A stretch of 64,000 nt of DNA from an uncultured Paracoccaceae bacterium (GCA_938005545.1 CALKXV010000033.1:1-64000), one strand, 5' to 3'; positions 28,443 through 38,023 are shown, counted from the stretch's first letter. The notes: generated from the sequence alone by a model not told the origin. Made by a program: numbers and translations.

Positions 28443-29356
28443 TCCAGCCCGGCCTTCAGGATGCGCTTGAGCGTTGGTTGATCGAATTGGGGTCTGTGGC
28501 GGGTCGCTCGGAGAAGACAGTCGAAGCTTACCGCGCCGACGTCTTGAGTTTCCTCGCATTTTTGCAGAATTTTGAAGGGGATGCCTTGGGCACAGCTCAT
28601 CTGGCACGGATCACGACCCGCAGCATGCGTGCTTGGATGGCGCATGAACGTGGGCGTGGGTTGGGTGCGCGATCAATGGCTCGGGCTTTGTCCGCGACCA
28701 AGAACTTCATCACCTGGATCGCCGAAAAAGAAGGCTTCGACCCAACAGCCGTTCTGATGACACGAGCGCCACGCTTTGCCAAAAAGCTTCCGCGTCCGCT
28801 GGAGGAAAGCGCCGCAAGATCAGTGCTTGAAACCGTCGAATTGCAATCCACGACGCCTTGGGTTGCGTTGCGCGATCAGGCCGTCGTGACGTTGCTATAT
28901 GGCTGTGGGTTGCGGATATCCGAAGCTCTCGGGTTGCGCGGGCGGGATCTTCCACTGGGGGACAGCCTGCGCATTTTGGGGAAAGGGCGCAAAGAACGCG
29001 TTGTCCCCGTGATTTCCGCCGCGCAAACAGCGGTTGAGGCCTATCTCAAGGCCAACCCTTTTGAGATTGAAGCCGACGATCCGGTGTTTCGTGGTGTGCG
29101 GGGTGGCGTCTTAAATCCCCGGCATATCCAGAAAATTATGGAGCAAGTGCGGGCTCAGCTAGGGTTGCCCAGCAGCGCAACACCACATGCCTTGCGCCAC
29201 AGCTTCGCGACCCATCTTATGAACGCCGGTGGTGATCTTCGGGCCATTCAGGAATTACTGGGCCATGCCTCGCTTTCGACGACGCAAGCCTATACAGCTG
29301 TGGATACGGCGCGGCTGATGGACGTTTATGAAAACAGCCATCCTCGCGCAAGGTAG
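28439..29356 (+). CDS. xerC: Tyrosine recombinase XerC
   Basis: A 305-residue site-specific recombinase that, with XerD, resolves chromosome dimers at dif during division. The N-terminal SAM-like domain spans about residues 8-95. Catalytic residues are visible as Arg in GCGLRISEALGL, Lys in GKGRKERVVP, HxxR in HALRHSFATHLMN, His in LLGHASLSTTQ and Tyr in AYTAVD. The start is GTG, overlapping the DUF484 stop. No integrase-type partner or att site is nearby, so it is the housekeeping enzyme. Confidence 0.92.
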   Translation: MIQPGLQDALERWLIELGSVAGRSEKTVEAYRADVLSFLAFLQNFEGDALGTAHLARITTRSMRAWMAHERGRGLGARSMARALSATKNFITWIAEKEGFDPTAVLMTRAPRFAKKLPRPLEESAARSVLETVELQSTTPWVALRDQAVVTLLYGCGLRISEALGLRGRDLPLGDSLRILGKGRKERVVPVISAAQTAVEAYLKANPFEIEADDPVFRGVRGGVLNPRHIQKIMEQVRAQLGLPSSATPHALRHSFATHLMNAGGDLRAIQELLGHASLSTTQAYTAVDTARLMDVYENSHPRAR

Positions 29357-30059
29357 GGGCGTTTTGAGCTTAAAAACAAAAGGTTATCTGGTGCACATGC
29401 TGACCGCCTCGGGGGCGGTTTTCGCGATGCTGGCCCTGTTGGAAGCGGTCAAGGAAAACTGGGCGATGATGTTCGTTTGGTTGATCGTGGCCTTTGCGGT
29501 GGATGGAATTGACGGGCCATTGGCGCGGAAATTCGAGGTGGATATTCATGCGCGCAGGATCGATGGGGTCTTGTTGGACCTGATCATCGACTACCTGACA
29601 TATGTCTTTATCCCGGCCTTTGCGCTGTTTCAGTCGGGCCTTATGCCCGGCTGGACGGGGTGGTTTGCGATCATTGTGATCACCTTTATGTCGGCGATTT
29701 ATTTTGCTGACAGCCGGATGAAAACCAGCGATTATTCTTTCAGCGGATTTCCCGGATGCTGGAACATGGTTGTGCTGGTTCTTTTTGCGCTAAAGCCCGG
29801 TTTTGAAGTGATTTTATTCATCGTGGTCGTCTTGTCGATCGCCATGCTTTTGCCGATCAAATTTGTGCATCCGTTCAGAACCGAGCGCTGGCGCATGATC
29901 ACCTTGCCGGTGGCCTTTGCCTGGACCTTTTTTGGCGGTTGGGCGGCTTGGGTCGACTTTGATCCACAAAGTTGGGCGCATTGGGGGCTAATCGTCACCA
30001 CGCTTTGGCTGATGCTGGCGGGCGTTGCACAGCAGGTGCTTTATAAAGAGAATCTATAG
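29328..30059 (+). CDS. pcs: Phosphatidylcholine synthase
   Basis: A 243-residue polytopic CDP-alcohol phosphatidyltransferase condensing CDP-diacylglycerol with choline to give phosphatidylcholine. The family motif is DGIDGPLARKFEV with IDGVLLDLIIDYLTYVFIP; about seven to eight hydrophobic helices follow. The F.ADSRMKTSDYSFSGFP region is typical of bacterial Pcs. The ATG at 29328 overlaps xerC by 29 bp; a TTG at 29364, preceded by GGTAGGGG, is a plausible alternative start. Confidence 0.88.
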   Translation: MKTAILAQGRGVLSLKTKGYLVHMLTASGAVFAMLALLEAVKENWAMMFVWLIVAFAVDGIDGPLARKFEVDIHARRIDGVLLDLIIDYLTYVFIPAFALFQSGLMPGWTGWFAIIVITFMSAIYFADSRMKTSDYSFSGFPGCWNMVVLVLFALKPGFEVILFIVVVLSIAMLLPIKFVHPFRTERWRMITLPVAFAWTFFGGWAAWVDFDPQSWAHWGLIVTTLWLMLAGVAQQVLYKENL

Positions 30060-30368
30060 AACGCTCGGGTCAGGATCGGTTTACCGGCCCGCACGCGCAT
30101 CATTTTTTCCGTTTTGTACGCGGTTTGGCGGGGCGAATATCCGTTTTGTACAGGCTTGCGTTCTGTCGAATGAACCGATTGTTAACAAGAAACGGCTGTC
30201 TACGAGCGATGGTGCGGAGCAGCCACTTGGTTCGCTTGATGGATCGCGCATCGAAAAAGCGATACAATGCCAAAGATACGCGTGGATTTTCGGTCTCGTC
30301 TGAAAACGTGAGGCTCTCGGGTTTTCCTCGCATTGAAACTGCGGCAGACGATTTAGGAGCAGTTTAAG
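30060..30368. other. Intergenic region with a 12-bp direct repeat and a palindrome
   Basis: No gene is seen in this 309-bp stretch. TCCGTTTTGTAC occurs at 30108-30119 and again at 30140-30151, 32 bp apart. The palindrome TTGTTAACAA lies at 30179-30188. These could be operator elements for the downstream AhpD-like gene, whose ATG at 30369 has TAGGAG upstream. Confidence 0.35.
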
Positions 30369-31040
30369 ATGGCCCAGAGATTGAGCGGACTTAGCCACGA
30401 AGATGCAACTGGAACAGCCAAACTGGTTTACGAAGGCTCTGACAAGTTTTTGGGGCGGACAGCCAATCTTCAGCGCATCTTGTCCACTCACAATCCTTAT
30501 CTGGCGCGTTGGTTTGGCGGCCTTGCGGCGGCTGTACGGCAACCCAATTTGGGCGCGACAACCGATGTCCGCTATCGCGGTTTGGCCAGCATCAAGACGT
30601 CGATGGTCAATGCTTGCAGCTATTGCACGGCGCACACGTCGACCTTCGGCCAAGGTCTTGGAATGACGGACGAGGAGCTTGAAGCGCTGAGGGACGATAG
30701 CTACAAATCCAGCCCGCTTTTTGATGCGCGCGACAGAGCCGCGATAGCATGGTCGGAAGCCATGACAAAGAACACGGCGCAGCGCGATACCGAGGCATGG
30801 GAGAACATGAAGGCCAATTTCTCGGACTCGGAGATCGTCGAAATTTCCATGGCCTGCGCGATGTTCAACATGATCAACCGGCTGAACGACAGCTTCTGGA
30901 CCGATCTTGAAGCGGAAGATCACAACCGCAAACACTGGAATGCGGTCGAGGGTCTTTCCATCGAAGATATCGAGGCATTTGCGGGCAAATTCGCGGAAGT
31001 GGGTGCGACTGAGCGAAAAATACGAACAGCAGCTGAATAG
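30369..31040 (+). CDS. AhpD-like / carboxymuconolactone decarboxylase family protein
   Basis: A 223-residue all-helical protein. The AhpD-type motif ACSYCTAHTSTFGQGLGM, near residue 82, holds a CxxC followed by His, the redox and proton-relay residues of alkylhydroperoxidase-like enzymes. It is related to proteins annotated as peroxidase-related. Physiological substrate unknown. It converges on pta, separated by a hairpin. Confidence 0.8.
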   Translation: MAQRLSGLSHEDATGTAKLVYEGSDKFLGRTANLQRILSTHNPYLARWFGGLAAAVRQPNLGATTDVRYRGLASIKTSMVNACSYCTAHTSTFGQGLGMTDEELEALRDDSYKSSPLFDARDRAAIAWSEAMTKNTAQRDTEAWENMKANFSDSEIVEISMACAMFNMINRLNDSFWTDLEAEDHNRKHWNAVEGLSIEDIEAFAGKFAEVGATERKIRTAAE

Positions 31041-31050
31041 GAGTTTTTCA

Positions 31051-31074
31051 GTTGGGCCTGATGTGCGGCCCAGC
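31051..31074. terminator. Hairpin between convergent AhpD-like gene and pta
   Basis: GTTGGGCC (31051-31058) pairs with GGCCCAGC (31067-31074), 8 bp with one wobble and an 8-nt loop, between the two convergent stop codons. Neither strand has a clear U-run after it, so termination may be weak or may protect 3' ends. Confidence 0.35.
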
Positions 31075-32027
31075 TAACCTGCCACTTGTGCGCCTGTAAT
31101 CGCGATCATCTGATAGACATCTTCGGTTGAACACCCGCGCGATAGGTCGTTCGCGGGTTTGGCGAGGCCTTGGAGGACCGGGCCTAAGGCGGTTGCGCCG
31201 CCGATCCTTTGGGCGATTTTATAGCCGATGTTGCCTGCTGACAGGGACGGGAAGACGAAGACGTTGGCGGCCCCGGCGACGGGCGAACCGGGCGCTTTTT
31301 TGGCGGCGATGTCGGGGACGATGGCGGCGTCGAATTGTAGTTCGCCATCCACGGGCAGATCCGGGGCGCGGGATTTGATCAGCGCCAGTGCGTCTTCAAT
31401 GCGGCTCAGGCTTTCGTGTGCGCCTTTCGGCACGCTACCTTTGGTGGAAAACGACAAAAGCGCGACTTTGGGATCGAGGCCTGTCATCGCGGTCAGGGAT
31501 TTGGCCGAAGCGATGGCGATGCTGGCGAGTTCTTCGGCGGTCGGCTGGATCACAAGGCCACAGTCAGCAAAGACGATGGGACGCGTGCCGTCCAGAAGCA
31601 TCAGGAAATAGCTGGAAACCGTGTCAACGCTTGGGTCCTTGCCGATGATTTGCAGAGCGGCGCGCACCACGTCCGAGGTTGTGTTCGCGGCCCCACCGAT
31701 TGTGCCATCGGCGTCGCCTTGGCGCACCATCATAGCGGCATAGGCAAGTGGGGTTCTAACGGTTTTTCGGGCGGCGTCTTTGGAGACGCCCTTGTGTTGG
31801 CGAAGCTCAAAGAAGGCTTCGGCATAGGCATCGAGTTTGGGTGACGTGCCGGGATCGATGCTGGTGACGCCGTCGACAGATGTTGTGCCGATCAGGGTGA
31901 TCTGGGCAAGACCATCGACCGTCGCGCGTTTCGCGGCTTCGATAACCCGAGGGTCGTCGCCTTCGGATAAAATGACGTGCGGCTGCGCCCGTTTGGACGC
32001 AGCCGCGATGGTTTCAAAGATCGACAA
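31074..32027 (-). CDS. pta: Phosphate acetyltransferase
   Basis: A 317-residue Pta_PTB-domain enzyme converting acetyl phosphate plus CoA to acetyl-CoA. Motifs include PLAYAAMMVRQGDADGTIGG and KAPGSPVAGAANVFVFPSLS with GNIGYKIAQRIGG. It is the short class lacking the N-terminal regulatory domain of enteric Pta. It lies 3 bp after xsc, whose product acetyl phosphate is its substrate; the pair completes taurine/sulfoacetaldehyde breakdown. Confidence 0.93.
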   Translation of the reverse strand: MSIFETIAAASKRAQPHVILSEGDDPRVIEAAKRATVDGLAQITLIGTTSVDGVTSIDPGTSPKLDAYAEAFFELRQHKGVSKDAARKTVRTPLAYAAMMVRQGDADGTIGGAANTTSDVVRAALQIIGKDPSVDTVSSYFLMLLDGTRPIVFADCGLVIQPTAEELASIAIASAKSLTAMTGLDPKVALLSFSTKGSVPKGAHESLSRIEDALALIKSRAPDLPVDGELQFDAAIVPDIAAKKAPGSPVAGAANVFVFPSLSAGNIGYKIAQRIGGATALGPVLQGLAKPANDLSRGCSTEDVYQMIAITGAQVAG

Positions 32028-32030
32028 GGG

Positions 32031-33803
32031 TTACCCGGCAACCATGTCGGAGGCGGAGATGCCCGCGACTTCGACCGGTTTTTTCATGGCATCGCGGCGG
32101 AACGGTTCGCCCAGTTCCTGATTGATCATGGCTTCGATCAAGGTGGTGATCCCGTTCTGCATCTGATCCTTGATGGCCTGATCCAGTGCGGCGGTCAGTT
32201 CGTCCTGCGTGCGGGCAACGACGCCTTTCAATCCACAAGCGTTGGCGATGCCCGCGTAACTGACGCCTTCGTCCAGTTCTGTGCCGACAAAGTTGTCTTC
32301 GAACCAAAGGGTCGAGTTCCGCTTTTCCGCGCCCCACTGGTAGTTGCGGAAAACGATCTGCGTGATCGCAGGCCAGTCGCCGCGACCAATGGCCGTCAGT
32401 TCGTTCACCGCGATGCCGAAAGCGCCGTCACCGGCGAAACCAACGACCGGCACATTGGGTTGACCGATCTTGGCACCCGCGATTGCTGGCAAGCCATAGC
32501 CGCACGGGCCAAACAGGCCGGGAGCGAGGTATTTTCGGCCTTCGTCAAAGTCTGGATAGGCATTGCCGATGGCGCAGTTGTTGCCGATGTCTGAGCTGAT
32601 GATCGCTTCACGCGGCAGAGCTTGCTGGATTGCGCGCCATGCCATGCGGGGGCTCATCCAATCGGGTTTGGCAGCGCGGGCACGTTCGTTCCACGTGGTG
32701 CCGGGATCGTCCTGTTCTTCGTTCATCGAAGACAGCTCCTGTGCCCATTTGGATTTGGTCGTGGCGATCAGGTTTTTGCGGTCGGCGCGACCGGCGTCAC
32801 CGGCGCTGTCGTCCAGATTGTTCAGGATGCCTTTGGCCACTTTGGCTGCGTCACCCACGATGCCGACGGTGACTTTCTTGGTCAGACCAATGCGATCGGG
32901 ATTGATGTCGACCTGGATGATCTTGGCGTCAGCGGGCCAGTAATCGATGCCGTAGCCGGGCAGTGTCGAGAATGGGTTGAGGCGTGTGCCGAGGGCCAGA
33001 ACGACGTCAGCCTTGGAGATCAGTTCCATGCCCGCTTTTGATCCGTTATAGCCCAGAGGCCCGGCGAACAGCGGATGCGAACCGGGGAAGGCGTCATTGT
33101 GCTGGTAACCAACGCAAACCGGTGCGTCGAGTTTTTCGGCCAGAGCCTTGGAGGCTTCGATGCCGCCTTCGGCCAGAACCACACCAGCGCCGTTCAGGAT
33201 GACGGGGAACTTGGCGCCCGAGATCAGCTTGGCGGCTTCGGCGACCGAGTTCTCACCACCGGGCGAGCGTTCGAAGTTGATTGGGTCGGGGATTTCGATG
33301 TCGACAACTTGCGTCCAGAAATCCCGTGGGATGTTCAGCTGTGCGGGGCCGGACAAGCGATGCGCCTGGCTGATAACGCGGGTAAGAACTTCGGCCACGC
33401 GCGATGGATCGCGGACTTCTTCCTGATAGGCGACCATGTCTTCGAACAGTTTCATCTGCTCGACTTCCTGGAAACCGCCCTGACCGATGGTCTTGTTGGC
33501 GGCTTGTGGTGTGACCAGCAAAAGCGGTGTGTGGTTCCAGTAGGCGGTCTTAACGGCCGTGACGAAGTTGGTGATGCCGGGACCGTTTTGAGCGATCATC
33601 ATCGACATTTCGCCTGTGACGCGGGTGTAACCGTCGGCCATCATCCCGGCGGAGCCTTCATGCGCACAGTCCCAGAATTTAACCCCGGCTTTCGGAAACA
33701 GGTCCGAGATCGGCATCATAGCTGAGCCGATAATGCCAAAGGCATGGCGAATACCGTGGCGTTGCAGAACTTTGACGAAAGCTTCTTCGGTGGTCATTTT
33801 CAT
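32031..33803 (-). CDS. xsc: Sulfoacetaldehyde acetyltransferase
   Basis: A 590-residue thiamine-diphosphate enzyme that cleaves sulfoacetaldehyde with phosphate into acetyl phosphate and sulfite. The N-terminal TTEEAFVKVLQRHGIRHAFG and YTRVTGEMSMMIAQNGPGI are Xsc-like; the ThDP motif is GDGAFGIAVNELTAIGRGDW with FRNYQWGAEKRNS. It heads the xsc-pta operon, with GAGGATG upstream of the ATG. Taurine dehydrogenase or transaminase, the transporter and TauR are not in this window. Confidence 0.95.
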   Translation of the reverse strand: MKMTTEEAFVKVLQRHGIRHAFGIIGSAMMPISDLFPKAGVKFWDCAHEGSAGMMADGYTRVTGEMSMMIAQNGPGITNFVTAVKTAYWNHTPLLLVTPQAANKTIGQGGFQEVEQMKLFEDMVAYQEEVRDPSRVAEVLTRVISQAHRLSGPAQLNIPRDFWTQVVDIEIPDPINFERSPGGENSVAEAAKLISGAKFPVILNGAGVVLAEGGIEASKALAEKLDAPVCVGYQHNDAFPGSHPLFAGPLGYNGSKAGMELISKADVVLALGTRLNPFSTLPGYGIDYWPADAKIIQVDINPDRIGLTKKVTVGIVGDAAKVAKGILNNLDDSAGDAGRADRKNLIATTKSKWAQELSSMNEEQDDPGTTWNERARAAKPDWMSPRMAWRAIQQALPREAIISSDIGNNCAIGNAYPDFDEGRKYLAPGLFGPCGYGLPAIAGAKIGQPNVPVVGFAGDGAFGIAVNELTAIGRGDWPAITQIVFRNYQWGAEKRNSTLWFEDNFVGTELDEGVSYAGIANACGLKGVVARTQDELTAALDQAIKDQMQNGITTLIEAMINQELGEPFRRDAMKKPVEVAGISASDMVAG

Positions 33804-34021
33804 AGGTCAGCATCCTCTTTCAGGCCTGCGCGTTACTTAGGGTCCACCTCGTGGCATCAGTAGGGCCAGTTCGATTGGCGGAATAAGACCAGCGTTTAAA
33901 GCCTATTTGACTACAATGTCACGTAGATTTCACGGAACTGTTTTTCTCTCGGCAACAACAAAATTGTAAGCTTTGAAATATCGGCGAATCATTCCAAGTT
34001 GGGTTTGGGGGGTTACGGTCA

Positions 34022-34381
34022 ATGTCAGAATTTCTACCAAGAGAAGTCCGCGCGGCTTTGGAGCAAGCTCGAAAGCAGGGTTTGCGCAAAAAGAGCCGGA
34101 TGAAAGTGCGTGCTGGCGAGCAAACATTCACAATCCTTCGGTATTGGGATGACGGGTTTTCGCTGGATGCCGAAGAAGCGCCGCGTTTGCGAGGCCTGGT
34201 TGATCTGTACGATGGCGGGCGGCATTTGTCGCAATGTCTGATCATCACGTCTGCGGAAGACGATGGCGAACGGTTGTTCGAGTTCAAGCGTGCAACTGTG
34301 GCGTCGGACAACGCCCCACTGGATTACGAACGCCAGAAGAATGCGCCGACCGGGCTGTTGACTCACCGCCGTTTGGGGTAA
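34022..34381 (+). CDS. Hypothetical protein, possibly PilZ-like
   Basis: A 119-residue basic protein opening MSEFLPREVRAALEQARKQG followed by KKSR. The middle (VRAGEQTFTILRYWDDGFSL, LVDLYDGGRHLSQCLI) is beta-rich and loosely resembles a PilZ barrel; the canonical RxxxR and (D/N)xSxxG motifs are not clear. It is divergent from xsc with 218 bp of otherwise featureless DNA between. Function unknown. Confidence 0.65.
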   Translation: MSEFLPREVRAALEQARKQGLRKKSRMKVRAGEQTFTILRYWDDGFSLDAEEAPRLRGLVDLYDGGRHLSQCLIITSAEDDGERLFEFKRATVASDNAPLDYERQKNAPTGLLTHRRLG

Positions 34382-34394
34382 GCGAAACCATTTC

Positions 34395-35057
34395 ATGGAT
34401 GATCCACACTTGGTCGACACCCACAATCCAGAGTGGGTTGCACAATCAACGGTGGATGCCTGTGCAGAAGTTGAGATTTTATTCTATCTTCCGCACGAAT
34501 TCGTAGTTCACGGCAACAATCCAGATACCAGCCCAAAAATCTCACTTCCTACGCCGCGCTTTCCATGCGCGACGCCGGATTGGTACAGTTCGACTGAGGT
34601 TCTTGGTCATGAATGTGAATTGATAACATACTATCAAAAAGTGCTCGACGTCGCAGCAGAACATGCGTTTGGGTATGACGACGTAAGCGCCCACTTTTGG
34701 TTGAATTTGAGTATTGGCAGCAAAGCGAGCAACGTCGGGTTTCCCTGGTACGATCACTATCACGAATGTGAGGGCGTCTTGAGCTGGTTGGAGACCGCAA
34801 AAGATGGCGAGATCTACCACGACGTGGACCAAGGTTGGGAAAATACTATGATCGCAAAGGGTCGCCTGATCCATGTCCGTGAATGGGATCCCGAAGAAGG
34901 CGCCGAATACCTGAACAAAGCGTTTTATCGACAAGAACTTTTAGTTTCGGTTGCCGCTTTGCGCAACCGAATGCGATCGATCTTGCCGAAACTCGTCAGC
35001 GGAGTTGGCGAGGATTATTGGACCAAGTTTCGCTTCGATCTGAGCAGGTTCTTTTAG
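34395..35057 (+). CDS. Hypothetical protein
   Basis: A 220-residue soluble protein rich in Trp, Tyr, His and Asp (for example FPWYDHYHECEGVLSWLETA and DQGWENTMIAKGRLIHVREW). No signal peptide or membrane helix is seen and no family is recognised. It follows the preceding gene by 13 bp, suggesting co-transcription. The 197 bp after it carry only the leader of the sugar-transport operon. Confidence 0.6.
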   Translation: MDDPHLVDTHNPEWVAQSTVDACAEVEILFYLPHEFVVHGNNPDTSPKISLPTPRFPCATPDWYSSTEVLGHECELITYYQKVLDVAAEHAFGYDDVSAHFWLNLSIGSKASNVGFPWYDHYHECEGVLSWLETAKDGEIYHDVDQGWENTMIAKGRLIHVREWDPEEGAEYLNKAFYRQELLVSVAALRNRMRSILPKLVSGVGEDYWTKFRFDLSRFF

Positions 35058-35254
35058 CTTCTCGGCAAGACTTGAGACCTCAAGCTATAACTGACAGAGA
35101 CACAGCGACCTGAGCCGAAACCTTGAAGCGATTTCTGTACTCTTTCGATGCATGTGACGGAAATTGATCCATGTTGACGTGGCACCATTCCTCTCGCAGT
35201 ATTCGGACATCAACTGCTCGTTTTTTAAAGAAAAACTAAAGGGGAGGAACACCA

Positions 35255-36544
35255 ATGATGTATCAATTGAAGAGCGCATCCAGAATTGCGCTCTATACCG
35301 CCACATCCGCATTGGCCTTGACGACAGCGACGTTTGCCGCGGATTTGTCTTTGATGATTTCGGATACGGACGGCAAGGCAGGTCTGGTGACGGAAATGGC
35401 CGAACGCTATAGCGCGGCAAATCCAGACGTAAAGATCCAGCTAAACGTCGTGGGCTATAACGTCATTCGCGAACAGCTTTCGTTGCAGCTTGAGGCCGGA
35501 ACGGGCCCCGACATGGCGTTTGTGACCAACTTGGGGGGATTGAACCCCCATTATGTTGACCTGACGCCCCATGTGGATGCAGCCGCTTGGGAAGAAGCCT
35601 ATGGCGCGGTTCTTCCATGGTATCGGGCCGGTGCAGACAGTGGCATCTTTGGGTACCACACTGAAATGACCGTAACTGGGCCATACGTGAACCTGACCAT
35701 GTTTGAAGAGGCGGGCGTCGAAGTGCCAGCACCGGGCGCAACTTGGGATAACTGGGCCGATGCGGCACAAGCCGTCATGGATGGCACCGGGTCTTATGCT
35801 GGTATGGTTATGGATCGTTCGGGTCACCGGATGGCCGGACCTGCCATGTCTTATGGCGCGAGCTATTTTGCCGATGACGGGAAGCTGGTTGTCGACGATG
35901 GGTTTAAGGAATTCAGTCAGAAAATGCTGGATTGGCATGCAAGCGGTCTGATGCCACCTGACATTTGGCCGGCGGTTTCGGGTTCGAAGTATGCAAACGG
36001 CAACGAGATGTTCTTTAACCAGGACGTGCCGTTCTACATGTCCGGGTCTTGGAACACTGGCAATGTGCAGAGCAACGTTGGCGACAAGTTCGACTGGGCC
36101 GTGGCACCTGTGCCTTGTGGTCCTGCTGGTTGTGGCATCATGCCGGGTGGTGCGGGTCTTGTGGCCTTTAAATCGGGCGATGCGGCAAAGGAAGAAGCCG
36201 CTGCAAAGTTCATTGACTGGATGGCTGCCGAAGATCAGGCACGCGAGTGGTACACCAAGACATATGCGATCCCAGCGCACGCAAAGCTTCAGGCCGAAGG
36301 TCTGGACTATGTGGGTGCCGGTGCATCTGAATCCGTGGCAAGTGGCCTAAGCGCTTTCACAGCCATGGCGGCAGCGGCAGCCGAGCAAACCCCGCAAGCT
36401 TATCAGCTTCAGGGTAGCCCGGTTGGATTTGTGGTTTACAACGCAACGGTTCAATACTTGGGCTCGGCCTTAAACGGCGAGCTTTCCTTGGATGAGGCGA
36501 TGACCAAAATCCAAGAAGAGCTTGACACAAACGCCAACCAATAA
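35255..36544 (+). CDS. Sugar ABC transporter solute-binding protein (CUT1 family)
   Basis: A 429-residue periplasmic binding protein. The signal peptide (IALYTATSALALTTATFAA) ends near residue 33. The mature part opens DLSLMISDTDGKAGLVTEMA, and the family motif MFFNQDVPFYMSGSWNTGNV is clear. AAGGGGAGGAACACC precedes a double ATG. As first gene of a nine-gene operon with CE15 and Gfo/Idh/MocA enzymes it probably binds an oligosaccharide or uronate-containing glycan. Exact ligand unknown. Confidence 0.9.
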   Translation: MMYQLKSASRIALYTATSALALTTATFAADLSLMISDTDGKAGLVTEMAERYSAANPDVKIQLNVVGYNVIREQLSLQLEAGTGPDMAFVTNLGGLNPHYVDLTPHVDAAAWEEAYGAVLPWYRAGADSGIFGYHTEMTVTGPYVNLTMFEEAGVEVPAPGATWDNWADAAQAVMDGTGSYAGMVMDRSGHRMAGPAMSYGASYFADDGKLVVDDGFKEFSQKMLDWHASGLMPPDIWPAVSGSKYANGNEMFFNQDVPFYMSGSWNTGNVQSNVGDKFDWAVAPVPCGPAGCGIMPGGAGLVAFKSGDAAKEEAAAKFIDWMAAEDQAREWYTKTYAIPAHAKLQAEGLDYVGAGASESVASGLSAFTAMAAAAAEQTPQAYQLQGSPVGFVVYNATVQYLGSALNGELSLDEAMTKIQEELDTNANQ

Positions 36545-36558
36545 GGCGTAAGTGACTG

Positions 36559-36584
36559 ATCCGGGGGCAGTTTTGCCCCCGGAT
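36559..36584 (+). terminator. Strong intra-operon hairpin after the solute-binding gene
   Basis: ATCCGGGGGC and GCCCCCGGAT form a perfect 10-bp stem with a 6-nt AGTTTT loop. No U-run follows. Hairpins at this place usually stabilise the upstream mRNA or partly block transcription, giving more binding protein than permease. Confidence 0.75.
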
Positions 36585-36598
36585 ATCCAGGGGTGGAC

Positions 36599-38023
36599 AT
36601 GAGTTTAGCCGGCAGCATGATGTTTCTTCTTGGCGTCCTTTGGATTGGGGGCGGCAGTATCTGGCTATTGGCGAAGCGACGTTACCGGTTCTATCAAATT
36701 CCAAGTTTCGCGATGGACCTTGTTGGGTTTCCCGTGGAATTCGCGCAAAGCGTCTGGGGCCGAAACGGTGTGCCTTATGCGTTGTTGTTGCCGAACATGG
36801 TGATCTTCGGGTTGTTCACATTCGCGCCGATGATCCTGAATTTCTATGTGTCGTTCACCGGAGGCTCGTCGATATCCCTATTGGACCGCCCATGGGTTGG
36901 TTGGTCGCAATACGCCGAGATTTTCGATTGCGAGAGCATTTTCGAACCGAAGTCTTGCACCAATGCGGGCTTTAATTTCTGGACCGGCATGTTCAACACG
37001 CTGTGGTTCGTGGTGATCCAGGTACCTGTCTTGTGCATTGTCGCCTTGATAACGGCGCTGGTGGTCAACAAGAATATCAAAGGGCGTGGCTTTTGGCGGG
37101 CGATGTTTTTTTACCCCGTCATGTTATCGCCTGTTGTCATCGCCAATGTCTGGAACTGGGTTCTGCACCGCAAAGGCATCTTGAACGAAGCCATCGGTGG
37201 GTCGAGCGATGCACTGACCGCCATGGCCGGGATGACGGGCTTTGACATCATCGCCACCGTATTGATCGGCGTGCTTTTGATGGTGATCAGCGAACGCGCT
37301 TTACGCGCGCCCGATATGCCTTCGTTGGGATGGACAGTGTTATTTGCAGGGTTCTTGGCGTTGATCACGATCTGGGCCAATCCTTTGAGCATCATCGAAA
37401 TGTCAGGAAGCCCCTTGTTGGGTCTTGGGTTGGCTGGCGTTCTGATCTGGATCGTTTCCAACAATTACCGCTTTGCACGATTTGCCGTGATCGCAGCCGG
37501 ATTCGTTGCGGCCGCCATGTTGGTGTCGATCCAATTTGACGCGGTCTTTGATTTCGGACGCCATCGCCCTGTGAACTGGCTGGTCCAACCCAACACGGGC
37601 TGGCCGTTCTTTTGGTTGGTCTTCGTTTTCACCTGGTCCCACATGGGCTTTTACATGTTGATCCTGTTGGCCGGTTTGCAAGCGATCCCGGCGGATTTAT
37701 ACGAGGCGGCAAAGATGGACGCCACAAAACCCGGGCGCGCTTTTTGGCGGATCACTTTGCCTTTGGTCATGCCAACACTGACGGTCGTTTTGGTCTTGTC
37801 GCTGATCCGCAGTTTCCAGATTTTCGACGAAGTGTATTTGCTGACGGGCGGTGGGCCGGGGCGCGAAACCTTTATGGTCGTCCAGAATATTTATGAGGTC
37901 GCCTTCACCAGCAACAATCCCGACTATGGCGAAGGTGCTGCGGGTTCGGTTCTGATGGCGATTGTGATTGCTGTCTTCACCTTCTTCCAACTTTGGATCA
38001 CGCGGAGGCAGTCAGAGTTCTGA
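36599..38023 (+). CDS. Sugar ABC transporter permease 1 (MalF-like, enlarged)
   Basis: A 474-residue inner-membrane permease, against about 300 for most CUT1 permeases. An extra N-terminal helix (MSLAGSMMFLLGVLWIGGGS) precedes the core. Between core helices, about 130 residues of added hydrophobic sequence (from IIATVLIGVLLMVISERALR to FVAAAMLVSIQFDAVFDF) form three or four extra helices. The EAA loop is PADLYEAAKMDATKPGRAFW. The ATG at 36599 has AGGGG upstream; an in-frame GTG lies two codons earlier. Its stop shares one base with the next start. Confidence 0.88.
   Translation: MSLAGSMMFLLGVLWIGGGSIWLLAKRRYRFYQIPSFAMDLVGFPVEFAQSVWGRNGVPYALLLPNMVIFGLFTFAPMILNFYVSFTGGSSISLLDRPWVGWSQYAEIFDCESIFEPKSCTNAGFNFWTGMFNTLWFVVIQVPVLCIVALITALVVNKNIKGRGFWRAMFFYPVMLSPVVIANVWNWVLHRKGILNEAIGGSSDALTAMAGMTGFDIIATVLIGVLLMVISERALRAPDMPSLGWTVLFAGFLALITIWANPLSIIEMSGSPLLGLGLAGVLIWIVSNNYRFARFAVIAAGFVAAAMLVSIQFDAVFDFGRHRPVNWLVQPNTGWPFFWLVFVFTWSHMGFYMLILLAGLQAIPADLYEAAKMDATKPGRAFWRITLPLVMPTLTVVLVLSLIRSFQIFDEVYLLTGGGPGRETFMVVQNIYEVAFTSNNPDYGEGAAGSVLMAIVIAVFTFFQLWITRRQSEF

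Noticed and set aside
28439..29356. XerC as a mobile-element integrase
   Set aside because: The DUF484 neighbour, full XerC motifs and absence of att repeats indicate the housekeeping recombinase.
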